Positions 21,401 through 33,075 of a stretch of DNA of 64,000 bases are shown here, piece after piece. Position 1 is the stretch's first letter, and each line of letters starts with the position of its first letter. The translations under genes were made by a program, and so were the position numbers. The notes below the pieces were generated by a model. That model was not told the origin of the DNA. It saw nothing but the letters and a program-made list of their open reading frames with translations, and searched no databases. Source of the DNA: Brassica napus (Eukaryota; Streptophyta; Magnoliopsida; Brassicales; Brassicaceae); contig NC_063439.1 in the NCBI RefSeq assembly GCF_020379485.1, positions 11,324,466-11,388,465 of the forward strand, in the 5' to 3' direction.

Positions 21401-24050
21401 TTCTTCTTGATTAGTTTTGGGTGGCGTTTCATCAGTAGAGGTTTGTGTTTCCCTCTGCCAAAAATTAGAAAGGTCTATATATGTAAATCACCCAAAACTA
21501 ATTGTAAACTCCAACTGTCATTGAGCATATACCTCTTTTGTCAGATTAGGAGTAAAAACTTGAGTATCAAGGGCAGGCGTGTCATCCGATGGCTCTCTCT
21601 CAATCTGTAAAAATTATCACGAAGTCAATCCAGAGTACGTTCTAAAGCTTCCAAACATTAACTTAAAAATCCAAGATTTTTTTTTGACCATGTACCTGCT
21701 GAGTCTGACTTGGAGTATAAACGGGAGTTTCAATACTCTTTGGAGCTATTGGAGAAGAAGGTGTCTCATTCATTTCCACTGTTTCTTTCTGCAAAACTTG
21801 ACTCTGAGTAGCAGGTGACTCACTTGTTAATTTCTCTCTCACAATCTGCAAAAAAATATCAGGAATGGCCATCATGAATACATTCAACTATAATTTCTAG
21901 AATAAATATTACCTCATCATCTGGTTTTCCATCTTGATTAGGATTGGATGGCCTCTCATCGGTAGACGTTTCTGTTTCTTTCTGTCAAAAATCAGAAAAG
22001 CCTTTATATGTAAAAAAAAATCACCCAAAACTAATTTGTAAACTCCAACTGTGAAAACAATATCATTGAGCATATACCTCTTTTGTCAGATTAGGAGAGA
22101 ATACTTGAGTATCAAGGGCAAGAGTTTCATCATCTGATTCATTCATTGTCTCCTGCAAAAATCAAGAATGCATTCAAGAATATGTACAAAAGCTTCCAAA
22201 TATTACTTCAAAACTCAACAATATTTTATTGGTTACATACCTCATGTGTCAAATTAGGCTGTTGAGACATTGGAGATAAAGGCGTCTCACTCGATTGTTG
22301 CGTGTAATCCTGCAAAAATCAGGAAGGCATTCAAGATTTTGTACAAGAATTTCCAAATATTTTCTTAAAATTTTTGAGCATATACCTCATTTTGTTGAGA
22401 CTTTGGAGATGCAGCTGATTCAATCATTGTCTCCTGCAAAAATCAGGAATGCATTCAAGAAGTACAAAAGCTTTCCAAATATTACTTCAAAACTCAACAA
22501 TATTTATTGGTTACATACCTCATGTGTCAAATTAGGCTGTTGAGACATTGGAGATAAAGGTGTCTCACTCGATGGTTGCGTGTGAGACATTGGAGATAAA
22601 GGTGTCTCACTGGATCGCTGTTTGTCAAATATTAGGAAGGCATTCAAGAATATGTACAAGATCTTCAAAAAAATACTTGAAAATGCAAATGTAAAAGAAC
22701 ATGTTTTGAGAATTTACCTTTTGTGTCACGTTAGTGGGAAAAACATTGTTGTTTCCTTCCAACTCTGACACACGAGCTCTAAGATGTATGTTTTCTTCTT
22801 CTAGTAATGACATTCGATCCTTCATGCTCTTCAGATTCTCCTCCATTACCGTGATGATCCTGTTCACTTTTTCATTTACTGAATCCTCATCAATCGGAGT
22901 AGAAGCTTGGCCAATCTCCTTATTTGCCATCATTTGAATAAGAGCATCCAATGTGTCTACACACCTATTTTCCCAGTCATCGGCTGTAATCTTGTACCCT
23001 TTCTTTGTTACATCTTTCACTGTTTCCAGCTCGTCACTATATTTGTCTTCAATGGAGATATCATCTTCTGGATCATGAGGAATAGAAGGTAGTATGCAAT
23101 GGACCTTCAGCTGAGAGTATTTAAAAAAAGACCAATGAGAAACATATTAAAAAGAAGAAGCCAAATAAACTGAGAAACATATACTTGGAAAAGCTTACCT
23201 TTGTATCAGCTTCAACCTGTAAAACCCTATCAAGTGATGGATTCTCTACCTCAGTGTATTTTTCACACAAGTAAGTCGGCCCAGGAACCTCAACTGTTGG
23301 TACACACTTACTGAACTTAACCCTTAGCAAAGGAATCGACTCTAGTATCCAAAGAAGGAATACTAGAGGATAACCTTGCAACTCAAATTTGGATTTATTC
23401 TCCAAATGATTCGCGACAGCGTTTTGAATTGACTTCAGGAGCACAATGTAAGCCTCTTTTCCCCATGGATATGTCATATCCTGTGCATTTTTCGCATATT
23501 CCAAAGGAAAACTCCCTCCTTTGCTCTTCCGCAATAATATGCTCTCTACCAGGATGAGCATTGCGAGGCATATTCTCTCCTCAGAAGCATCTTCTCTTGT
23601 GTTTCTGAGCTGGTCCACCACGTCACTTAACTTATGACTACGCCCCTTTAGCAATTCCCAATTAAATCTCTCGGTTTCCCTTCGTGGTCCTTCTAATGCA
23701 CCACTACATTTCAAGCCTGTCATCATATGAAATTCTCTTATAGAGAACCTCATTGGCTGCGCACCGAAATGGAACCAGGCTTCATTCTCCTTGACAGAAA
23801 CGATGCTTCTAGTGAGAATGGCGTAGACTATCTTTGCTGATAACTTCAATCCTCTCTCACTGAGCTTCATTACAGGTCCCAGAAATGATCCTCGGACTCT
23901 TATCATCTCATCTGGTTTTAGGATGCTTTTGACAATAGAGATATAATCTGAACCAGAGTATTGGTTGATTGCTGACTTTTCCTTTGGCTGTGAACCAATA
24001 GGATACTTCAGCTCTGGCAGTGCTAGTTTTAGAGGTACTGAATCTCCCAT
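18473..24050 (-). CDS. ULP-like gene 2: longer tandem paralogue, frameshifted before the catalytic Cys
   Basis: Nineteen exons (-): 24050-23199, 23110-22718, 22617-22519, 22433-22386, 22309-22241, 22152-22078, 21981-21913, 21845-21696, 21604-21533, 21454-21383, 21316-21182, 21084-21016, 20922-20836, 20758-20399, 20315-19887, 19751-19498, 19410-19329, 19206-18822, 18725-18473, about 1,317 codons. The order is DUF1985, coiled coil, a long repeat-rich linker, Agenet pair, Ulp1 fold. All junctions are in phase until the last exon, which is one base short. The frame is lost between PFEID and the block coding PFNCGIFLVKILE, near 18645-18655, so the catalytic Cys is unreadable. The catalytic His position reads Val (SNVWIGMEIHL), while Asp is kept (ITVYDC). 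The linker is longer than in gene 1 through exon-intron duplication. It is read inward from the right TIR. Probably a non-functional protease, though DUF1985 and Agenet parts remain open. Confidence 0.8.
20399..20758 (-). repeat. Internal ~120-bp protein repeat within ULP-like gene 2 exon 14
   Basis: The exon codes two near-identical blocks of about 40 residues, each with NQAEEYLKDTTEPTTELVST or its NQAEENL variant, then VSK and HLQTS. The unit duplicated within an exon, unlike the neighbouring linker where whole exon-intron units duplicated. Confidence 0.85.
21016..22617 (-). repeat. Tandemly duplicated exon-intron units in ULP-like gene 2
   Basis: Exons of 48-150 bp recur in families. The 21845-21696 and 21316-21182 exons both code a block with SQVLQKETVEMNETPSSPI or its near copy. 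The 22309-22241 and 22617-22519 exons both code SSETPLSPMSQQPNLTHE. The 22152-22078 and 21604-21533 exons both code DTQVFSPNLTKE or its near copy. The introns are alike too, with AATCAGGAATG, CATTCAAGAA and AAAGCTTCCAAA. All exons are multiples of three, so copy number can change without breaking the frame. Confidence 0.85.
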
Positions 24051-24642
24051 CTTGTTTCTATCCTGCGTAAACAAGGAAAAAAAAAATTTCAAACTTTTCT
24101 GGAAGGCTTTCCTGAAATAACACAACAAATGCTTCCTGAAATTCTTATAAACACTAGACAGTTTCACAAGCAACAAAAGACTCATAAGCAAATTCAAGAC
24201 CCTATCAAAAATATCAACATTCCTAATCAAAACAAGACTCCAAGCAAAAAAGTTTCAAAATGTGTTACCATCCGAGTTTCAATTTTCAACATTTAATAGA
24301 TGCAGCAACAAATGCTTTCTGGAAATCTTCTAAAAACATTCAATAGATGCAGCAAGAGACAACAAACTTTTATTTTATAAATTTGTACAAACACACAGAA
24401 GGTTGAATCTGCAACATACCTCAAAGAGATGAATTATGCTCCAACAACTTTGTGTTCCCACAATTCAAAAGTCTTTCATTTGCTTCGCTGGTTAATAAGA
24501 AAGAGTAACAAACAAATCAAAATCAAAACGCAAGCTTCCCAAATTTTAATTCAAAAACCCTAATTTTAAAAAGCTACATAGTGATTTGTGTCCGATTTTG
24601 AGAGTAGAGAGTGTGACGCTGATGATTAGATAGCCGGAGAAG

Positions 24643-24852
24643 ATGATTAGCGAGCCGGAGAAGATGATTAGCGAGCGGGAGAAGTTGATTGGCGAGCCGA
24701 AGAAAATGATTAGCGAGCCGAAGAAGATGACTAGCGAGCCGGAGAAGATGATTCCCGAGCCGGAGACGACGATTCCCGAGTCGGAGAAGATGATTCCCGA
24801 GCCGGAGACGACGATTCCCGAGTCGGAGACGACAGTGCCGGTGAGGGTTTGA
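24643..24852 (+). repeat. Subterminal tandem repeat of the right MULE end
   Basis: About ten imperfect copies of a 21-bp unit, GAAGATGATTAGCGAGCCGG. The open frame over it (repeated SEPEKMI) is a by-product. On the minus strand it is a TC-rich leader matching the TC-rich left subterminal region. Confidence 0.75.
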
Positions 24853-24919
24853 AGATTCCGGAGAGGAGACGACAGGATTCGCGATCGAAGGAAATGAAAT
24901 GTTTTTTTTTTATTCTTAT

Positions 24920-25035
24920 AACAAAGGGTATAAGGGTAAATTACCCCTTTAATGAAACCTATTTTTGTGACTTTCTCCTTCTAGTGCTATTTTTGGGACA
25001 TAAACTTCAAAAGGTGCTATTATTGACAATTGCCC
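24920..25035 (-). repeat. Right terminal inverted repeat of the 18-kb MULE
   Basis: Its reverse complement starts GGGCAATTGTC and matches the left end, most closely over 24923-24970. It is followed at once by the 9-bp target copy. It probably contains the promoter of ULP-like gene 2. Confidence 0.82.
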
Positions 25036-25072
25036 TTATATTTTTACTAACACTATTAATTAATTTAAAGCT

Positions 25073-25696
25073 GTTTAGAGGCATAAACAGAGATCCACTA
25101 GAGCTAGTTAGGTATGCAGAGAGTGAGTATCAAACTTGGTACAATGCAAGAGACTTTGTACCGGTTCCGCCAAATGTACAGACTATTGAAGAACCACAAG
25201 TCTTAAGCTTAAGTAATATTTGCATGGTGGATGGTTCATGGACTTCCACAGCTCAATTTAATGGCATAGGATAGGTTTGGAAGGATGCAATGGGGAAGAT
25301 ACAACTCATGGGGTCAAAGAACTTACGGAGGAGGGAGACATCGTTACACTCAGAACTGGAAACGTTAAAGTGGGCAATGGAGAGCATGATACAACACTCG
25401 ACTTGTCAAAAGTTTGGGACGGACTGCAAGGATCTGATAGCGATGATAGAGCAGCCACAAGATTGGCCAACTTCTCAACTGAGCTGGAAAACATTCAAAC
25501 TCTTCGGTTGTGTTTTTCAGACTTCAATATCACCTACATTCCAAGGATGCATAATGAGATTGCGGATGCGCTAGCTAGAAATGCACGTTCTTTTCATAGA
25601 TCATTATGTTTTATTGGTTGTTCTATTCCGGTCTGGCTTCCCAAACTACCTCAAGTTTGAGTAATAGAAAAGCCGTTTGCTGTCAAAGAAAAAAAA
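25073..25696 (+). mobile_element. 5'-truncated LINE retrotransposon with 14-bp target duplication
   Basis: ATTAATTTAAAGCT occurs at 25059-25072 and again at 25697-25710, and the insert ends in an A-run. Both are signatures of target-primed LINE insertion. It lies just outside the 9-bp duplication of the MULE. Confidence 0.85.
25080..25660 (+). pseudogene. LINE ORF2 C-terminal RNase H domain, frameshifted
   Basis: Frames of the insert read as an RVT_3-type RNase H: VDGSWTSTAQFNGIG, then SELETLKWAMESMI, FGTDCKDLIAMI and a final YIPRMHNEIADALARNA. At least two frame changes (near 25275 and 25480) break it. The metal-binding residues D (DGSW), E (ELETLKWA), D (TDCKDL) and D (ADALA) are recognisable. 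Confidence 0.75.
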
Positions 25697-25710
25697 ATTA
25701 ATTTAAAGCT

Positions 25711-28668
25711 ATTTTATTTTGAAAAATCATATTTTAAATTGTCAAATTGATATTCTTACATACATCCGAGACAAATTTTATAAGATAACACACTAAAATG
25801 TTTTGTATTTTCAACAATGGTTATATTATGGAAAATAGGGTTGTATAACTATGAAAAAACGGTAATTCACAAAGTAGCTATTTAACCTAATGTTTCTATA
25901 CACACTGTTACAATTACATATTAATACGCTTATACCCCTCAAACATCACCGCCCAACCTGCTGCTATAATTAAATAAATATTTTACGAAAAATCCCTGCA
26001 AAAATAATTTGTGTCTCACCGTCGTTCACATCTTTCTCTGTTAACTTCTGTGGTAAATTTGTAGCAGTCGAAAGGTCTTCAGCACCAAATTCCTCCAACG
26101 CCTCGACTCTGCATGCAATCGACAGAGTTTCCATCTCCTTCGTCCTCCATTGTCATCTCCTTCGTCCTCCATTGTCACTTGTTTTCGGCGTTAGGGGTCT
26201 CCGTTAGGGTTTAAGCGGCGGTTAGTAGCACACCCTTTCTACCGAACTTCTCCAACTCGATTCTTCTCAAATCTCTGAAACTCCCGTAAGTTCTCCTTGT
26301 TTTCCATTGATTCTCTTCACTGTCTTTTCGTCCCTGCTTATTTTCTTTCAGTTTGGGGCTCCTCTGAGAATTAGGGTACAAAAGGTGTTGTATATAAATG
26401 GAATAATACAGATGTCTGTCCGTATAGTATAGTAATTGTAATATTGTTGATGAAATTTTCTATGTTGATGACGAAGAATTGTAGAGTTTCAAAGACTCTT
26501 ATGGTGAGAGACAAGACTTGTGCAGTGGCGATCACCTCTATCTCTACAATCGAAACCAATGTATTTATTTATGCATATAGAATAGAAATATAAAACAATA
26601 TGTATTTTCATATTTTGTAATATGATATATTTTGTTACTATACTATTTTATCATATTTCATTCTATTTGACGGTTACTAAAAAGTGATTTATTTTGTTTA
26701 TAAATATAGTTTTTAATTTTCTTAAGTTCTCACTATGACTATGGCTACATGTTTTTGAATCTGTAAAAAACATACTATGATCTACATTGTATAATTTAAT
26801 ATTACATATATAATATTATGTACTTTTTAGATTTTGATATGTGGGTTTAGGGTTCATATTTAGGTTAGAGTTTAGGGTTTAGTATTTAAAAGGTGAGATG
26901 GTATAGTTAGGGTCATCATTAACTTATTTCCATGCAATTATATACATTTTATAATTTTACCAATATGTATTGTGTTATTTATTTTGTTCCATTCTATTTG
27001 GGTTTAAAGATTATATTTGGGTATAGGGTTGAGGGTTTAGGGTTTAGTGAATACAACTTGTCTGTGAGATCTTTTATGCATAATCTATTTGAAATAGAAT
27101 ATGAAAAATTATATGTTAAAACTATTCAATTTGAGATGGAATCGATTGAATAACTATTCTACTTGAGATGAAATTGCATGATCTGTACCGAATGCGCTAT
27201 CGTTCTTCATCATTGTAATGTTTGAAATATAAAAAGTTCATTTCTATATAAAATACAATGGATTACTCTGTTATAACCATGTTTCCAGAGGTTATCATTT
27301 GAGAAGCATTGAGTACTTATAACACATATATCTTGGCCAGTAATACGTGAACTATACTATTTATCTATATGGAATAACAATTTCAATAACATCAAATATC
27401 CATTACGTGTATGTATGCTATGTTACACAGACAAATATTATTCCCAATGTCGATGCATATTCTTTCATCATATGTGTTAAATATATCTGATGTACGCCTT
27501 CAGTACAGTTATGTGATAGTTAATAAGCCACAAAAAAAACAACCACGTCATTTACTTTTCACAATGCAACTGGAAACTTGTTACTGGAAAGAGTATAACC
27601 GATTAGATTGGGTGCAAAAAGCTTGACATTTAATTATGTCAAAATCATGACTACTTACTTAATTTGACACTCATATATGGCTATCTCGCCAATAAGCCCA
27701 TATTATCCTGTCGGTATTTTGAAGCCTGAAGCTAATGGAAATGAATCAACATAAACCATAGTATAAGACAGAGTCTCAGCACCACATGTAAACTTATCAA
27801 ATATTGTTTTCTTCGCTTTTGGATATGTTGGATTCCAAAATTTGGGAAGAACTCTTTATTTCGTTGAAATTCCTCCATAATAGTAATAAATATCAGCTAT
27901 TTTATCGGTGTAGACACCATCTTTACCTGTTGACAACAATCTGTTGCAAATATCACATCTTTGATATTAAACATCTTTATGTATTCCATTGTCTAAATCA
28001 AAATTTCTCATTCTGCATGTAAATGTGACTATATCAGATATTCATGGCCCCATTATCTTTTCGGTTGAACCTTTCTTGCTGCAATTCCATCTTTGTCATG
28101 TAAAATTTCTTTTTTTTCAGGCTTTATCCACATAGCATTGTAATATTTCTCAGACTGAGACTTAACTGATGTGCACTATCCCCTTGTGATGTTTTTAAAT
28201 CATCTAATTGTGCCTTAATCTACATAGCTCATTCAATCTCCACAATACATAAAATCTTTTAAGGGTTCCCAATTTTATTGTTATACTTCTCATTTTTGTT
28301 TTCCTAAATATACCATATTATCCATAAAAAATCGCTTAAATCAGATTTCTTATGAAGTTTCCAGAATAAATAGTCCATGTTTGCAAAGAGCGAATCTTTG
28401 GAAACACCCAAAAGTTTGAAAGAATATTTGATAGAATCCAAGTTTGTAACGCTGACGAACATTAAAAACAAGGTTTATCAAAAAAAATTTCATTTCCACA
28501 AATATTACATTGAGCATCAAGTATGATGCGGTTGCCCAAAAGAAAAAGAAGAAAAAAGCATCACACTTAATGTCACGAGATCGTAATTTTTTTGTGACAT
28601 ATAAGCTACCAGATATTACTTGACAAACACAATGTCGCAATTTAAAGAAGCATTGTAACTTCCAATCC
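25711..28668. other. Non-coding AT-rich region, no gene recognised
   Basis: It contains a GC-richer patch (26020-26300) resembling a leader or promoter with a short duplication (CTCCTTCGTCCTCCATTGTC, twice, 26137-26176). Degenerate GGGTTTAG telomere-like runs occur at 26850-26885 and 27005-27050. I see no coding signal. Confidence 0.5.
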
Positions 28669-29707
28669 TCTATATATTAATTGAGAAACATTACAACTTC
28701 TTTTGTAGCCACGTGTCATCATTAGAATGATTCTTAGAATCTTTAGAGAAATAGGTTGGTCTATCTAATTATATAATAATTTTTTTTATTAAGCTAACCA
28801 TAATTTCATTATCAATGTTCTAATTATTTTCTTAAATAGAAGTTATGGAATTGCCTAATATGACTAAATTATATATGACGATTAATGATTTTGAATAACA
28901 AAGATTTGATAAAAATTAGTATATCTTATATCATATTTGTTTAATTTTAAACTATAAAAATAATTTTAACAACCACATTAACCATATAATAAAAATTTAT
29001 ATTTTTCTGTATATGGTATATTTTGAACTTTAAAAAACTACTAGAAATTACTAAAACTGTTAAAAGTCTCACATTCAAATTTTATAATTCATGGTTTAAA
29101 ATTTTTGGTATGACAAGATACAAATGATTACAAAGTCATATAAGTAAAATGTCTTATTTAATTAATTATTAAGATTAAAAGATATATACATATATATATA
29201 TATATATATCATTTTAAATTAAACTATATACCATATAAAATACATAAATATTGTAATTTCAAAATTTACTTTGAACAATTACTTTTGATAAAAACTTTGA
29301 ACAAACATTGACAACTTAATTTTTTTTTAACTATAAATTACTAAGACTATTAATCCCACAATGAAAATTTTGTTATCAGTAATTTAAACTTTTTGTTATA
29401 AAATATGAAAGTGATCAAAAAACATATGAGTAGAAAGCACTATTTGATAGACATTAATATTAAAAATATACTATATAAGTCAATATTATTTAAATTTAAT
29501 TATATATCCTATCAAATACAAATTATTTTTTGGATTAATAAAATTTATATGTTCGCATCAATTTAATTATATATGTAATAGTTACTGATTTTTACTTATT
29601 CAATATATATTTATTATTTCATAATTATAGAAAACATATAATAATTAAAATAATGTATATATATATATATAATATTCATCCCGCGCAAGGCGTAGATCTT
29701 AACCTCG
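28669..29707 (+). mobile_element. Degenerate Helitron (A), ~1 kb
   Basis: The 5' end is TCTATATATTAATTGAG, with the Helitron-typical GCCACGTGTC soon after. The 3' end has a GC hairpin remnant (CCCGCGCAAGGCG) about 15 bp before CTCG, where CTAG is expected. The interior is AT-rich and non-coding. Confidence 0.55.
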
Positions 29708-29999
29708 TAATTAATATAATCCATACTGATATATTTGAATGATAAGAATATAACAAGAAATTCAATCTAATATTTTTTTCAAAAATAAACATTGAATTAA
29801 AATGTATTTGGCATATAAAAATTTAGAGACATAACTATATATCTTATTAAAATAAAAGTATTTTAGTTGACATAAAATATTTTATTCTGGAAAGATTGAT
29901 TTATTAATATATACATAAACATGTTAATTAGTGTTTTAATATATAAATGAATACATCAAAAATGGCTAATGTAGTAAAAAATAATTAATCGAAGAAAAT

Positions 30000-30965
30000 A
30001 GAAAACATTATTGCTAACTACATGAAGTAATGACCATCACATGGCTAACCATGCAAACTAAACTATTGTATACCTAACTACGTGATGTATATGTTATGCA
30101 TGACAACATCCTCAACTTAATGATGTTATGTAGTTAACACCACGAGTTTAATTATGTTCATCCAAAAACTGATGTAGATATTAGAGACCGTTTAAATATT
30201 TCATTTCATCAATTAAAATATGATTGACGCAACCGTAATTTAACTAAATGATATTTTAACCCACGTTTTAAAAGCGTAAAAATATTTTAACAAAATCTAA
30301 TTTACAAAATCAATATGTTTTAACATTTTTGATAAGTAGTGTTTTAATTTTTATTTCAGTGTATTTGAAAATATATAATTATATTATTTTTTATTTATAT
30401 TAAATATGAAAGTTATATAAGATATTATGTAACTTTATCTTTAATTATTTTAATATGTTTTCTTACGAAATATTAATAAACTTTGTGTAATTTGTTTGAT
30501 TAATTATGTGCTATATACTTATTTGATACATTTTTAAATAGATGCAATTTTTTTATGAAAGTATAGATAAAGTAATTAATTTTATATGAAACAAAAAAAA
30601 TGTTAGAGTGAGTAAATTGACATGAAATAAGTTTTATAATAAAAATTGATCAAATAAGTATGTACCACACAATTAATCAAACGAATTACATAAATTTTCA
30701 TAAGAGTTAAGAAATAATTAAAACCCAAAGTTAAATAATATCTTATATAACTTTCATATTTAGTTAAATTACCGTCTGACATCCACATCAATTTTTAGAT
30801 GAATGAAATTAAACTCGTGATGTTAACTACATCACATTATTAAGTTGATGGATGTTGCCATGGATAATATATACTTCGTGTAGTTAAGTATATATTAATT
30901 TAATTAGCATTGTTAGCCATGTGATGACCAATACTACATTTAGTCAACAATCATTTTTCCTATTA
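30000..30965. mobile_element. Fold-back element with very long imperfect inverted repeats
   Basis: The left arm (about 30000-30470) pairs with the right arm (about 30600-30965). For example ACCATCACATGGCTAAC (left) pairs with GTTAGCCATGTGATG (right), and AGTTAACACCACGAGTTT pairs with AAACTCGTGATGTTAACT. Inner blocks around GTTATATAAGATATTA also pair. Most of the 1-kb element would fold into one hairpin. No ORF. Confidence 0.75.
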
Positions 30966-31113
30966 TATAACATATTATTTTGATTGGTCTTATATCTAAT
31001 TAGATCTAGCTTAAATGTTACAAACTGAACGAACACTCATACAAACACATGTTTTTGTAACCATTACATTCTTCTGTTGTGAAAAATTTCATATGTCTAT
31101 GTTATTAAAACAA

Positions 31114-31645
31114 GGAGAAATTTCATGTTTATCACTTTCATGGTACTATTTTTCATATTTATCACAACTAAAATAACATTTTCAAAATATCTTATTCATC
31201 AAGTGACAAACGACTCTTATACTTTTGTTATTTATATATATAATAAATTATTTAAATAAATTAAAAAACAAAAAAATAATAATATAAGAAAATAATATTT
31301 TTTATATTTTTGAATTATACTTTTTCAAATTCGAACTTTTTAATTTTTTTTCTTGAATATTTTTTTCGAATTTTTTTCTTCTTTTTTCCAAAGTTCTTTT
31401 TGAAAATCAAAAATTTTGTTTGAAACTATTTTTTAAAATATTTTTTAAGTATTTATTTATATATTTATTATAATCCTAAATTTCACATTCTAAAAACCTT
31501 ACTACATCCCTTAACTCTAAACCATAAGTCTATATTAACTAGTCTTATGAGTGTAAATGTCTTCTCCCCTTTATTAAAAGTGAAGGTAAAAAGTTAGTGT
31601 AAACATGAAAAGTAGTATTATGAATAATATATGTGGGAATTTTCC
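31114..31645. mobile_element. MULE-type MITE with perfect 9-bp target duplication (TTAAAACAA)
   Basis: TTAAAACAA flanks the element (31105-31113 and 31646-31654). The ends GGAGAAATTTCATG and (reverse complement) GGAAAATTCCCACA are diverged inverted repeats. The sequence is the reverse-orientation relative of the element at 47671-48222, including a GGTTTTTAGAATGTGAAATT-like core read on the opposite strand. Confidence 0.82.
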
Positions 31646-32578
31646 TTAAAACAAACACCCACATATGTACACAGGTCAACTTCTAGTATTCCTTAAACAT
31701 AATGATATGAAACTTTAACCAATGAACATACACTACTATTTACAATCTATTTTCTCATTTTTATTATAAATATTAAGTTTTATTAAATTTTAATTATATA
31801 ATTCAGAATTATTTATATTTACACGATTTCAGTTTAATGTGCATCAATTTTTTTAATAAATTAATTATAAATAAATTCATAAATAAACTTATGAAAGAAG
31901 TCTGCTAGGAAACATCATTGTTTCGTGCAGAATCTTAAGATTACAAAATCGAAAAAGATAATTTCAATTTTTATATTTGATCATAAAGTAGTAGTTGAAA
32001 TTTTAATATCTCTTATTTTTTAAAAAAAGTTGATTTTATTATGAACTTACAATTATGATATGAGAAATATAACATCTAACCTATACTAAAAGGGTTATAT
32101 GAGGAGTAGTGAGTGTGTCCACGTAGGACAATTAAATCGGCCAATAGGAGAACAGCCCTCTGCCAAGTCACCTCTGCTTGTGACAAAGCAATATCACGGT
32201 TCTGGTGAACCCGATTTCACAAACCCTAATCCCACAATTGAATCGTAGATCGATTCCCTTTCACTCGCTTCATCTTCTCCGTTTCCCTTTTTCGCGATCT
32301 TCATCACCACTGACAATCAAACTTTCTCTTTACTCTCATCTTTAATGTCTTTCGTTTCACCTCCCTCTCCATCTATTTCTTATAAACCTTTTCACCATTT
32401 CCTGGTTCCAATCAAAATCCAGAGAATCCTCTCAGGAAGCCAAATCCGCATGAAATTGAATGGCAAATCCCCACCGATCAGACATACCGGCTAAACCGGT
32501 GTCTCCTCCACCAACTCTGTCTCCGGCGATTCAGACTCCTCTGAGAAACACAAAGTCAACCTTTTGATTTCTATGGAG

Positions 32579-32656
32579 CCAAGTTGATATTATTGATGGT
32601 GGCTATCGTTGGAGAAAATATGGCCAAAAAGCGGTCAAGAACAACATGTTCCCCAG
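32579..32656 (+). pseudogene. Captured WRKY domain fragment
   Basis: The frame reads [20 protein letters not shown] then MFPR, followed by a GT donor. This is the N-terminal half of a WRKY DNA-binding domain up to the conserved intron position, probably group IIc. The zinc-binding half is missing. Confidence 0.85.
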
Positions 32657-33075
32657 GTTCTTATTCCTTCATCCCCTTATTAGCTTAGTTACTCCTCCCA
32701 TTTCATCTATATATACTGTAGTACTGGACACATATGCTTGTGCTAATCTCGAACCAAGATCGAGTCTATATTGATTGTAACTTGCAGACTTCAAACTATT
32801 GTCTCAGATGATCTTTATAATCCCCAAAAAGCTTAAAGCGGGCAATGGAGTGAACCTTGAAACAGCAAATGGGCGACACAATTTCAAAAATAAGGTTATT
32901 TTTCTTCTTCAATAGATTTTAAGTTCAAAAAGTTTAACAAGAACTCATAAATACCAAATCAAATTTTATTTACAGAAATTTTCAGATCCGGCTACCGTCA
33001 CTAAATGGAAAGATGAAAGAATGGTAAGATTTTATTGCTGACTTCATTACTATTGCCGATTGTTTATGTTCCCTC

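Larger units (their letters stand above)
7056..25035. mobile_element. 18-kb autonomous-type Mutator-like element carrying transposase and two ULP-like genes
   Basis: The 9-bp sequence TTATATTTT occurs immediately outside both ends (7047-7055 and 25036-25044), the target duplication size of Mutator elements. The ends are inverted copies: GAGAAAATGAC at the left, GGGCAATTGTC as reverse complement at the right. A near-identical inner block of about 45 bp (around 7120-7165 and 24923-24970) contains AGTCACAAAAATAGGTTTCA. Inside are a MURA transposase (+), a small unknown gene (+) and two DUF1985/Agenet/Ulp1 genes (-). The gene arrangement, with transcription inward from both ends, resembles maize MuDR. 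MULEs that captured ULP-like genes are known (Kaonashi in Arabidopsis, CUMULE in melon). The duplication is T-rich, so it alone is weak, but it coincides with the TIR ends. Confidence 0.88.

Noticed and set aside
24643..24852. ORF with SEPEKMI repeats as a gene
   Set aside because: It is a 21-bp tandem repeat in the subterminal MULE region with no upstream coding context.
7056..25035. CRISPR-like array in the tandem exon region
   Set aside because: Repeat units are exon-intron blocks of varying length in a plant gene, with no regular spacer pattern.
26840..27050. GGGTTTAG runs as an interstitial telomere
   Set aside because: The units are degenerate and scattered; such GGGTTTAG words are common in Brassicaceae spacer and in the MITEs here.
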